Source: Salinisphaera sp052044135 (GTDB lineage Bacteria; Pseudomonadota; Gammaproteobacteria; Nevskiales; Salinisphaeraceae). From it: 64,000 bases of DNA. Shown here in pieces: positions 56,027-64,000 of the stretch. The number at the start of each line of letters is the position of its first letter. Position 1 is the stretch's first letter. The translations under genes and the position numbers were made by a program. The DNA lies in NCBI RefSeq assembly GCF_052044135.1, contig NZ_JBQDYF010000017.1, forward strand, positions 1-64,000, given 5' to 3'. The notes below the pieces were generated by a model. It saw nothing but the letters and a program-made list of their open reading frames with translations. It was not told the origin of the DNA and did not search any database.

Positions 56027-56054
56027 TGATGCGGCCTCGCGGCCCCCTTTCAAG
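56027..56054 (-). promoter_or_regulatory. Sigma-32 heat-shock promoter of groESL
   Basis: On the minus strand CTTGAAA (56054-56048) matches the -35 box exactly. After 13 bases CCGCATCA (56034-56027) resembles the -10 box CCCCATNT. It is placed about 100 bases before the groES start codon. I saw no CIRCE inverted repeat in the leader. Confidence 0.8.
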
Positions 56055-56190
56055 AGCAGGCGCACAAATTTTTAACCCGCACCGCCGCCGATCCAAAAGT
56101 GAAACGTCATCTTGTCGGAATTGAACTGAGGCAGTATCGTGCGATACGAGTCAAGTCATGCCGAGTGTTCTCGGCGATCCCGGAGGTTCC

Positions 56191-57477
56191 ATGGCCGAAT
56201 CCACAATGCGTCGCGTCGCCATCGTCGGCAGCGCCCGGATCCCGTTCTGTCGTTCCAACACCGCGTATTCGCATCAGTCGAACCAGGACCTGCTGACGGC
56301 GGCCTTCAAGGCGCTGTCGGAGAAGTATCGCCTGGCCGGCGAGCTTATCGGCGAGGTCGCGGCCGGCGCGGTGCTCAAGCACTCGAGCGATTTCAACCTC
56401 ACGCGCGAAGCGGTGCTCGGCACCGACCTGGATCCGCACACCCCGGCTTTCGACGTCCAGCAAGCCTGCGGCACCAGCCTGGAAACAACGATTCTGCTTG
56501 CCAACAAGATCGCCATGGGCCAGATCGAGTCCGGCATCGCCGGCGGCACCGACACCACGTCGGACGCCCCGATTGCGGTCAACGAGGCGCTGCGCAGGAT
56601 TCTGCTCGATATCAATCGCGCGAAGTCCGGCGGTGAGCGAGCCAAGCTGCTCGCCAAACTTCGGCCACGTCATCTCGTACCGAACCTGCCGGGCGTGTCC
56701 GAGCCGCGCACCGGCATGTCGATGGGCGAGCACTGCGAGCTGATGGCCAAGGAATGGAAGATCTCGCGCCGCGCCCAGGACGAGTTGGCACTCGCCAGCC
56801 ACAAGAATGCCGCGCAGGCGTATGTGGATGGCTTCTACGACGATCTGGTGTTCCCGTATCTGGGCGTGGAGCGCGACAACAACCTGCGCCCGGATTCGAG
56901 CATGGAGAAACTGTCCAAGCTACGGCCGTCGTTCGACAAGGCCAACGGCACGCTGACCGCCGGCAATTCCACACCGCTGACCGACGGCGCATCCAGCGTG
57001 CTGCTGGCGAGTGAAGACTGGGCCCGGGAACGCGCGCTGCCGATCCTGGCCTACTTCACGCCCTACGCGCGCACCGCCGCAGTCGACTACGTGGACGGCG
57101 GCGAAGGGCTGCTGATGGCGCCGACCTATGCCGTGCCCGAAATGCTCGACGCAGCGGGCCTGACGCTGCAGGACTTCGACTTCTACGAGATTCACGAAGC
57201 CTTCGCCGCCCAGGTGCTGTGCACGCTCAAGGCATGGGAGTCGAAGAAATACTGCAGCGAGCGTCTCGGCCGCGACGCGCCGCTGGGCTCGATCGATATG
57301 TCGAAACTCAACGTGAAGGGCTCCTCGCTCGGGCTGGGTCATCCGTTCGCGGCCACGGGCGGGCGCATCGTGGCCACCCTGGCCAAGATCCTGGACGAAG
57401 CCGGTTCGGGACGCGGGCTCATTTCCATCTGTGCCGCCGGCGGCCAGGGCGTGACCGCGATTCTGGAAAAACCGTAG
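56191..57477 (+). CDS. fadI: Acetyl-CoA C-acyltransferase (FadI-like thiolase)
   Basis: A 428-residue thiolase. The nucleophile cysteine is in DVQQACGTSLET; the histidine base is in EIHEAFAAQVL; GHPFAATGGR and CAAGGQG complete the active site. Central blocks KLRPSFDKANGTLTAGNSTPLTDGA and length resemble FadI more than the shorter FadA/PhaA enzymes. It would cleave 3-ketoacyl-CoA in fatty-acid oxidation; no fadJ partner is nearby, so the symbol is tentative. GGAGG lies five bases before ATG 56191. It is divergent from groES. A strong terminator follows. Confidence 0.85.
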   Translation: MAESTMRRVAIVGSARIPFCRSNTAYSHQSNQDLLTAAFKALSEKYRLAGELIGEVAAGAVLKHSSDFNLTREAVLGTDLDPHTPAFDVQQACGTSLETTILLANKIAMGQIESGIAGGTDTTSDAPIAVNEALRRILLDINRAKSGGERAKLLAKLRPRHLVPNLPGVSEPRTGMSMGEHCELMAKEWKISRRAQDELALASHKNAAQAYVDGFYDDLVFPYLGVERDNNLRPDSSMEKLSKLRPSFDKANGTLTAGNSTPLTDGASSVLLASEDWARERALPILAYFTPYARTAAVDYVDGGEGLLMAPTYAVPEMLDAAGLTLQDFDFYEIHEAFAAQVLCTLKAWESKKYCSERLGRDAPLGSIDMSKLNVKGSSLGLGHPFAATGGRIVATLAKILDEAGSGRGLISICAAGGQGVTAILEKP

Positions 57478-57495
57478 TACCGCCCTGGACAGGGC

Positions 57496-57540
57496 ACGGG
57501 CATCGGGCCGGCGGCGCTGGCCTGATGCCCGTTTTGTCTT
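57496..57540 (+). terminator. Rho-independent terminator of thiolase gene
   Basis: ACGGGCATC (57496-57504) pairs with GATGCCCGT (57524-57532), with an inner GGCC/GGCC stem. TTTTGTCTTT follows on the plus strand. Confidence 0.92.
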
Positions 57541-57626
57541 TAGCCTTCCCGGCATCACCCAGCGCCTGATGCCCCTATGACCCGTCGTATTCGTCACCGC
57601 CGGCCGCGCGCGGCCGGAGTCCGCGC

Positions 57627-58976
57627 ATGAGCGCGACACCGACACGCGGCGGCTGGGCCTCGCGCTTCGGCTTCATCATGGCGGCTGCCGGCTCGGCGAT
57701 CGGGCTCGGCAATATCTGGAAGTTCCCGTACATGACCGCTTCGAACGGCGGCGGCGCCTTCCTCGTGGTCTATCTGGTCTGCGTGTTCGTATTCGGCATC
57801 TCGCTGCTGCTGGCCGAACTGGTATTCGGGCGCATGGCCAAGCGCAACCCGATCGGCGCGTTCCGGCGGCTGGCCGGCGGCGTCTGGCCGGCGGTGGGGG
57901 CGCTTGGCGTGGTCACCGCACTGGTCATCCTTTCGTTTTATGTCGTGGTCTCGGGCTGGGCCATCGCTTATTTCATTTATGCCATCCAGGGCACGCTCAC
58001 GCAGTCGAGCGCCGGTCAGCTCAACGCCTTGTTCGGCCACCTGGTGTCGAGCCCGATCCTGCCGTTGATTTATGCGGTCATTTTCATGGCGTTGACCGGC
58101 GCCGTGGTGATCGGTGGCGTGGCCGGCGGCATCGAGCGCATGGCGAAACTGTTCATGCCGCTGCTGTTCGTGATTCTCATTCTGCTGATGCTGCGCTCAC
58201 TCACTCTGCCCGGTGCTTCGCGCGGGCTCGTCTTTTTCCTGCATCCGGACTGGTCGGCGATCAACGGGCATCTGATCTCCGCCGCCCTCGGCCAGGCGTT
58301 TTTCACGCTCTCCCTCGGCGTGGGCGGCATGATCACCTACGGCTCTTACATGGCCGATACGCAGGATCTCGGGCGCGACGCGCTGTCGGTGGTCGCACTC
58401 AATACGCTGGTTTCGCTGCTGGCCGGCCTGATGGTGATTCCGGCGATGATGTCGGCCGGCCTCACGCCCGCTGCCGGCGGCCCGGGCACGACCTTCAAGG
58501 TGCTGCCGACGGTGTTCGCGGCCATGCCGGCCGGCAACCTGTTTGGCATCGGGTTTTTCTTTTTGCTCATCCTCGCCGCGCTCACGTCCTCGGTTTCGCT
58601 TCTCGAGCCGGCGGTGAGTTTTCTGGTCGACGAACACGGCATGAAGCGTGCCCACGCCACGCTGATCGGTGGCGGTGGCTGCCTGGCGCTGGCCGTGCCG
58701 GTGTCGCTGTCGTTTGGTATCTGGCACCACGTGCAACTATTCGGCCTGACGATTTTCGGGCTGATGGATTATCTGACCAGTAACCTCGCGCTGCCGATCG
58801 GCAGCCTGTTGACCGCGCTGTGCGTGGGCTGGGTGGTCGGCCGTCCCACGGTCGGCGAGTTAACCAATCACGGCCGGATCGCCGCGGACTGGGCGCCGGT
58901 ATGGCTGTTTTTCATACGCTACATCGCACCGATCGGCATCGTCTGGATCTTGATCCAGGGCGTGTTCGGCCTCTGA
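57627..58976 (+). CDS. Sodium-dependent transporter (neurotransmitter:sodium symporter family)
   Basis: A 449-residue membrane protein with about 11-12 helices of the LeuT/SNF type. The first helix has AAAGSAIGLGNIWKFPYM, the family's Na+/substrate-binding signature; later AFFTLSLGVGGMITYGSYM (helix 6) and SSVSLLEPAVSFLVDE (helix 8). Bacterial members carry amino acids or related amines with Na+. GGAG is in front of the ATG. The substrate is unknown. It precedes hemH by 71 bp but shares no function with it. Confidence 0.92.
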   Translation: MSATPTRGGWASRFGFIMAAAGSAIGLGNIWKFPYMTASNGGGAFLVVYLVCVFVFGISLLLAELVFGRMAKRNPIGAFRRLAGGVWPAVGALGVVTALVILSFYVVVSGWAIAYFIYAIQGTLTQSSAGQLNALFGHLVSSPILPLIYAVIFMALTGAVVIGGVAGGIERMAKLFMPLLFVILILLMLRSLTLPGASRGLVFFLHPDWSAINGHLISAALGQAFFTLSLGVGGMITYGSYMADTQDLGRDALSVVALNTLVSLLAGLMVIPAMMSAGLTPAAGGPGTTFKVLPTVFAAMPAGNLFGIGFFFLLILAALTSSVSLLEPAVSFLVDEHGMKRAHATLIGGGGCLALAVPVSLSFGIWHHVQLFGLTIFGLMDYLTSNLALPIGSLLTALCVGWVVGRPTVGELTNHGRIAADWAPVWLFFIRYIAPIGIVWILIQGVFGL

Positions 58977-59047
58977 TGCCAAGCGTTGCATCTATAATCG
59001 ATCACCCTGACGTATCGCCGAACCAGAGTCGATAGCGAGGATCAATA

Positions 59048-60049
59048 ATGCGCCGCGATGAATCCACCCCGGTCGGTGTGCTGTTCACCAACCTGGGCAG
59101 CCCGGACGACACCTCGGTGTCGGCGGTACGCCGCTATCTGCGCGAGTTTCTCAGCGATCGCCGCGTGATCGATCTCAACCGGGCGCTTTGGCTGCCGATT
59201 CTGTACGGCATCATCCTGACGTTCCGGCCCCGGAAATCGGCCGAGGGCTATCGCTCGGTCTGGATGGACGAAGGCTCGCCGCTGATCGTGTACGCCCGGC
59301 GCCAGGCGGCCGGCATCCAGGCCCGCCTGGATGCGCAATTGTCGCGGCCGGTGCATGTGGCGCTGGGCATGCGCTACGGCAACCCCTCGATCGAGTCGGG
59401 CCTCGGGGAACTGCATGCCGTCGGCTGCCGGAAGATCCTGATCCTGCCGGCCTACCCGCAGTATTCCGCGACCACGGTCGCCACGACGTTCGACAAGGTC
59501 GGCGCCGTGCTCGAGAACTGGCCGGAGCCGCCGGCGCTGCGCCAGATCAATCGCTACCACGACGACCCGGGTTATATCGCCGCACTCGCGAACTCGGTGC
59601 GCGAACACTGGGCGCAACACGGCCGCGGCGACAGGCTGGTGATCTCGTTTCACGGCATCCCCAAGCGCTACGTGAAGCAGGGCGATCCCTACCCACGCGA
59701 CTGTGGCGTCACCGCGCAGTTGCTGGCCACGGAACTCGGCCTGTCGCGCAACGAATACAAGGTCTGCTTCCAATCCCGTTTCGGCCGCGAACCCTGGCTC
59801 CAACCATATCTCGACAAAACCATGAAAGCCTGGGGGGCAGATCCGGCCATCAATACCGTGGATGTGATCTGCCCCGGCTTTTCGGCCGATTGTCTGGAAA
59901 CACTGGAAGAAATCCGCGAGGAGAACCGCGGCTACTTCGAGCAGGCTGGCGGCGACGCGTTACGGTATATTCCCGCGCTCAACGATCGCGACGATCATAT
60001 CGAAATGTTCGCGCGCCTTATTCGCGAAGAACTGGCCGGCTGGGTCTGA
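59048..60049 (+). CDS. hemH: Ferrochelatase
   Basis: A 333-residue enzyme inserting Fe2+ into protoporphyrin IX. GVLFTNLGSPDD starts the domain; the catalytic His is in VISFHGIPKRYVKQGDPY, and the second metal-side Glu in GFSADCLETLEEI. Length and motifs are those of the proteobacterial enzyme. GAGG lies eight bases before the ATG. It is followed by sohB after 30 bases, so both may be co-transcribed. Confidence 0.96.
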   Translation: MRRDESTPVGVLFTNLGSPDDTSVSAVRRYLREFLSDRRVIDLNRALWLPILYGIILTFRPRKSAEGYRSVWMDEGSPLIVYARRQAAGIQARLDAQLSRPVHVALGMRYGNPSIESGLGELHAVGCRKILILPAYPQYSATTVATTFDKVGAVLENWPEPPALRQINRYHDDPGYIAALANSVREHWAQHGRGDRLVISFHGIPKRYVKQGDPYPRDCGVTAQLLATELGLSRNEYKVCFQSRFGREPWLQPYLDKTMKAWGADPAINTVDVICPGFSADCLETLEEIREENRGYFEQAGGDALRYIPALNDRDDHIEMFARLIREELAGWV

Positions 60050-60079
60050 CCGGCGCGGCGCCGAACTACGGAGCACGCT

Positions 60080-61138
<1,059 letters not shown>

Positions 61139-61238
61139 TTTGGGCCGGTTATGAAACTCCCCGGCATCTCGACGGTCACAGGGCTGGGGACGTAGCCGGC
61201 ACGGCCGGTCGTTTGGTGACACCGACGAGTAAGGACCT

Positions 61239-62651
61239 ATGACACAACTCGCATCTCTGCGCTATCGCGCCTTCTTTCTCCTGCTCCTGGCGCTGCTGGG
61301 CACGAGCGCTCAGGCGTCCATTCCCAGCGGCATGCTGTCCGGTGACGACCCGTCGCTGGCGCCGATGCTCCACAACACGTTGCCGGCCGTGGTCAACGTG
61401 GTGGTGACCGGCAAGGCGCAGCAGACGCCGAACAACCCGCTGTTCAACGATCCATTCTTCCGGCAGTTCTTCAACGCGCCGCAACAACAACAGCAGATGC
61501 AACACCCGACCGCCATCGGTTCGGGGGTGATCGTCAACGCGGACAAGGGCTATATCGTGACCAACAATCACGTTGTCCGTAACGCGCAGAAGATCGAGGT
61601 CCGGCTGCGGGACAATCGGCAGTTCAAGGCCAAGATCGTGGGCACGGACCCGGCCACCGACCTGGCGGTGATCCAGATCAAGGCCAAGAATCTCACCCAG
61701 CTCAAGCTCGCCGACTCCGACAAGCTGCAGGTCGGCGATTTCGTGGTCGCCGTGGGCAACCCGTTCGGCCTGCGTCAGACCGTGACCTCGGGCATCGTAT
61801 CCGGCCTGGGCCGCCACATCGGCAACCCCGAGGACGGACAGGGCAGCCGCTATCAGAACTTCATTCAGACCGATGCGTCGATCAACCCCGGCAACTCGGG
61901 CGGCGCGCTGCTCAACCTCAAGGGCCAGCTGGTCGGCATCAACAGCGAGATCCTGTCGCAGTCGGGTGGCAACATCGGTATCGGCTTCGCCATTCCGTCG
62001 AACCTGGTCAAGACCGTTTACCACCAGCTGGTCAAATACGGCAAGGTCAAGCGCGGCATGCTCGGCGTGGTCGGCCAGAACCTGACACCGGCCCTGGCCA
62101 AGGCCTTTGGCTTGAACATCGACCAGGGCGTGGTGATCGCGCAGGTCATGCCCGATTCCCCGGCCGCCAAGGCGGGCATCAAGCAGCGTGATGTAATCAC
62201 CGCCGTCAATGGCAAGGAGATCGACAACTTCTCCGACCTGCAGAACGCCATCGGCCTGCGTTCGCCGGGTGACAAGGTGACCATCGACCTGCTGCGCGAC
62301 GGCAAGAAGATGCAGGTGCACGCCACACTGGCCAAGGCCTCCGCGCTGACCGGCGCGGGCAACGCCACTACCGGCGGTTCGCTGAACAGGAATCTGGCCG
62401 GCGCCCAGTTCGGCCCATTGACCGACAACAACCCGCTGTCGGGCCAGGTGCAGGGCGTGGTGGTCACCCACGTGCAGGCCGGCAGTCCCGCGGCCCAGGC
62501 GGGTCTCCAGCCGGGCGACGTGATCACGTCGGTCAACCGGCATCAGATCAGCAGCGTCTCCCAGCTGCACAAGCTGGCCGGCCCGGATACCAAGCAGCTG
62601 CTGCTGCATATCCGCCGCGGCCAGGGCGCGCTGTTCCTGTTGATACAGTAG
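61239..62651 (+). CDS. degQ: DegQ-type periplasmic serine protease with two PDZ domains
   Basis: A 470-residue HtrA-family protease. The signal peptide ends SAQA. The triad is His in VTNNHVV, Asp in PATDLAVIQ and Ser in NPGNSGGALLN. Two PDZ domains follow (about 275-365 and 380-465, the second with GVVVTHVQAGSPAAQAGLQPGDVI). It removes misfolded envelope proteins. AAGGA is five bases before the ATG. Q-rich residues 80-90 form the LA loop; it is short, as in DegQ rather than DegP. Confidence 0.93.
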   Translation: MTQLASLRYRAFFLLLLALLGTSAQASIPSGMLSGDDPSLAPMLHNTLPAVVNVVVTGKAQQTPNNPLFNDPFFRQFFNAPQQQQQMQHPTAIGSGVIVNADKGYIVTNNHVVRNAQKIEVRLRDNRQFKAKIVGTDPATDLAVIQIKAKNLTQLKLADSDKLQVGDFVVAVGNPFGLRQTVTSGIVSGLGRHIGNPEDGQGSRYQNFIQTDASINPGNSGGALLNLKGQLVGINSEILSQSGGNIGIGFAIPSNLVKTVYHQLVKYGKVKRGMLGVVGQNLTPALAKAFGLNIDQGVVIAQVMPDSPAAKAGIKQRDVITAVNGKEIDNFSDLQNAIGLRSPGDKVTIDLLRDGKKMQVHATLAKASALTGAGNATTGGSLNRNLAGAQFGPLTDNNPLSGQVQGVVVTHVQAGSPAAQAGLQPGDVITSVNRHQISSVSQLHKLAGPDTKQLLLHIRRGQGALFLLIQ

Positions 62652-62688
62652 ACTGCCGCAACCGGCGCCGTTGGCGCCGACCGCGAAA

Positions 62689-62715
62689 AGCCCGGCTTCG
62701 GCCGGGCTTTTTGTT
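62689..62715 (+). terminator. Rho-independent terminator of degQ
   Basis: AGCCCGGC, TTCG loop, GCCGGGCT, then a T-run interrupted by one G (TTTTTGTT). It starts 38 bases after the degQ stop. Confidence 0.95.
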
Positions 62716-62801
62716 GCGTATCATCCGGAAGGTGCCGATTTGCCGTCGTTTTGTCTGCCTCGATCGCGTCGTTATACTCGAACGCGTTGCAGGAGCCTGT
62801 C

Positions 62802-62999
62802 ATGAGCCAGTTCGATCTCGCCGACTTCGAAGCGCAAGTCCATGCCCTGCTGGCCGCCTATCATCGTCTGCAGGCGGACTACGACGCCCTGCAGACGGCC
62901 CACGAAGCCGAGACTCAGCGCAATCGCGAGATTCGAGAGCGTTTGAATGGGGTGATCGAACGCATCCGGGCGCTCGAGGCCGAAGCCGGCAATGTGTAA
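62802..62999 (+). CDS. TIGR02449-family small coiled-coil protein
   Basis: A 65-residue acidic, helical protein (MSQFDLADFEAQVHALLAAY, then heptads to the end). AGGAG is before ATG 62802; an open frame of 17 more codons upstream lacks a ribosome-binding site. In gammaproteobacteria a gene of this family is usually just upstream of zapA, as here. Its function is unknown; a role in cell division like the ZapB type is suggested only by size and position. Confidence 0.85.
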   Translation: MSQFDLADFEAQVHALLAAYHRLQADYDALQTAHEAETQRNREIRERLNGVIERIRALEAEAGNV

Positions 63000-63129
63000 C
63001 CGCCGGCCGCGAGCACGGCCCATCGCCGGGCTTGGCGTCGGCTCACCGGCGTCACGGGATGCAAATGCACGCGATAACGGGTTTAATCGGAGAGCGACAA
63101 CCTCTGAGTCCCCGATGGGGGCGTGACAC

Positions 63130-63477
63130 ATGGCACGGGCGGACATCATGGGTAGCGACAAGACACAGACCGCGCTGACGGTGCGTATTCTCGGGCGCGA
63201 CTACTCGGTCACCTGCCCCGAAGGCGAACGCGAAGCGCTGCTGCGCTCGGCCGAACACCTGTCCAAGCGCATGAGCGCGATCCAGCGTCAGGGCAAGACC
63301 CTGGGCTCGGAGCGGATCGCCATCATGGCCGCACTCAACATCGCGCGCGACCTGCTGGACCTGCAGCGCCAGGTCGAGCGACGCGACGCGGGCCTTGCCG
63401 ATAGCGACGAGGAAATGACGGAGCGCCTGTCGCAGCTCCAGCTGCGGATTGAGTCGGCACTCGATTCCTCGGGGTGA
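63130..63477 (+). CDS. zapA: Cell division protein ZapA
   Basis: A 115-residue protein of the usual size. TVRILGRDYSVTCPEGEREAL begins the domain, then a coiled-coil C-terminal half with AIMAALNIARDLLDLQ. It cross-links FtsZ filaments. Two starts are possible, ATG 63130 and ATG 63148 (MGSDKTQ); the second gives a more usual N-terminus. It is followed by 6S RNA, the standard gammaproteobacterial arrangement. Confidence 0.95.
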   Translation: MARADIMGSDKTQTALTVRILGRDYSVTCPEGEREALLRSAEHLSKRMSAIQRQGKTLGSERIAIMAALNIARDLLDLQRQVERRDAGLADSDEEMTERLSQLQLRIESALDSSG

Positions 63478-63535
63478 CAGCCTGATCGGTCGTGCGTTTG
63501 TCACGGCCCCGGGCCGGGGGTACCATGTACCTACC

Positions 63536-63720
63536 GGCATTCCTGCGGTGTTCGACGGTCTCCCGGTTCCCCTTGAGCCTAATTACCTAACCAGGGGTGG
63601 GAACCGGCGCAGGTGAGTATGCCCGCCTTGCTGCGGGAAACCTAATGCGTCGCGGAACGCCCCACTTGAGCGCTTGTCTCAAGGATAGTGGACGACTGAC
63701 GGCACGCGCGGGAATGTCGG
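63536..63720 (+). ncRNA. ssrS: 6S RNA
   Basis: It lies between zapA and the 5-formyltetrahydrofolate cyclo-ligase gene, the conserved site of ssrS. Terminal arms CATTCC (63538-63543) and GGAATG (63711-63716) pair. Conserved inner pieces are CCCCTTGAGCC, GTGAGTATGCCCGC with GCGGGAAACCTAA, and CTTGAGC with its pair GTCTCAAGG, then GACGACTGACGGC. It binds the sigma-70 RNA polymerase in stationary phase. The ends are approximate. Confidence 0.9.
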
Positions 63721-63744
63721 TCCCTCTTGTTCGCTCGCCTGCCC

Positions 63745-64000
63745 ATGGCCCGAATCGCCGATCAGCGCAAGACCGCTCTATCCGCCCGCCGGAGATTGAG
63801 CGCCGTTGACCGTCAACGCGCCTCGCGTGCGGCCTGCCGGCGGCTGGCCCGTCTGCCGGCCGTGCAGCGCGCGCGCCGGATCGGCCTGTACTGGCCGCTG
63901 GCCAGCGAGATCGACCCCCGCCCCCTGATCCCCCTGCTCGGCCGGTCGCCGCGGGTAATCTGCTACCCGCGCGTGGTCGGCGGTGTCCTGCGGTTCGTGC
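63745..64000 (+). CDS. 5-formyltetrahydrofolate cyclo-ligase (partial, runs off window)
   Basis: The first 85 residues of a YgfA/MTHFS-type enzyme that converts 5-formyl-THF to 5,10-methenyl-THF. The reading frame from ATG 63745 gives KTALSARRRLSAVDRQRAS (substrate/phosphate side) and IGLYWPLASEIDPRPLI, the family's most conserved early block, then VICYPRVVGG. The rest lies beyond position 64000. It comes 24 bases after 6S RNA, with which it is normally co-transcribed. Partial only because of the window edge. Confidence 0.9.
   Translation, partial: MARIADQRKTALSARRRLSAVDRQRASRAACRRLARLPAVQRARRIGLYWPLASEIDPRPLIPLLGRSPRVICYPRVVGGVLRFV

Overview
The window is a contiguous chromosomal segment of a Gram-negative, high-GC bacterium, most probably a gammaproteobacterium. 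LPS core and lipid A genes (waaA, hldE, hldD, lpxL, kdkA), the order TIGR02449-family gene, zapA, 6S RNA, 5-formyltetrahydrofolate cyclo-ligase, and a sigma-32-type groESL operon all fit this. A Na+/proline symporter and a second Na+-coupled transporter would suit a salt-exposed organism. A Salinisphaera-like lineage is a guess from the gene set; no marker in the window proves it.

Positions 1-43,980 hold an exopolysaccharide and protein-sorting locus of the exosortase A (XrtA/EpsH, PEP-CTERM) type. On the minus strand, from upstream to downstream, it runs: undecaprenyl-phosphate sugar transferase (34201-35607), sensor kinase PrsK, sigma-54 activator PrsR, TPR lipoprotein PrsT, then Wza-like exporter, Wzz-like chain-length protein, tyrosine autokinase, outer-membrane barrel protein, secretion ATPase, polysaccharide deacetylase, FemAB-like protein, Stp1 glycosyltransferase, XrtA fused to an EpsI domain, Stp2 glycosyltransferase, AsnB-type amidotransferase, two more GT4 enzymes, an ATP-grasp enzyme, an alpha/alpha-toroid protein, an O-ligase and a last GT4. 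Most neighbours overlap by 1-4 bases, so the block behaves as one long translationally coupled operon. Downstream of it are three tandem GT2 glycosyltransferases on the plus strand and a Wzx-type flippase; this end looks AT-richer than the rest and is probably the strain-variable part.

Upstream of the sugar transferase (36,000-44,000) lies the regulated surface-protein part: a very short PEP-CTERM protein, a WecB-type UDP-GlcNAc 2-epimerase, a 743-residue lipoprotein of unknown function whose leader contains a clear GEMM-I cyclic-di-GMP riboswitch, PutP, and a second PEP-CTERM protein preceded by a well-spaced sigma-54 -24/-12 promoter. Two signal inputs therefore meet here: cyclic-di-GMP through the riboswitch, and PrsK/PrsR with RpoN through the sigma-54 promoter.

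Positions 44,750-50,511 hold LPS inner-core and lipid A genes. After these come glnE, groEL-groES with a sigma-32 promoter, a FadI-like thiolase, a neurotransmitter:sodium-symporter-family transporter, hemH, sohB, a DegQ-type protease, a TIGR02449-family coiled coil, zapA, 6S RNA, and the start of the 5-formyltetrahydrofolate cyclo-ligase gene, which runs off the window. I saw no tRNA, rRNA, CRISPR array, insertion sequence or prophage gene.
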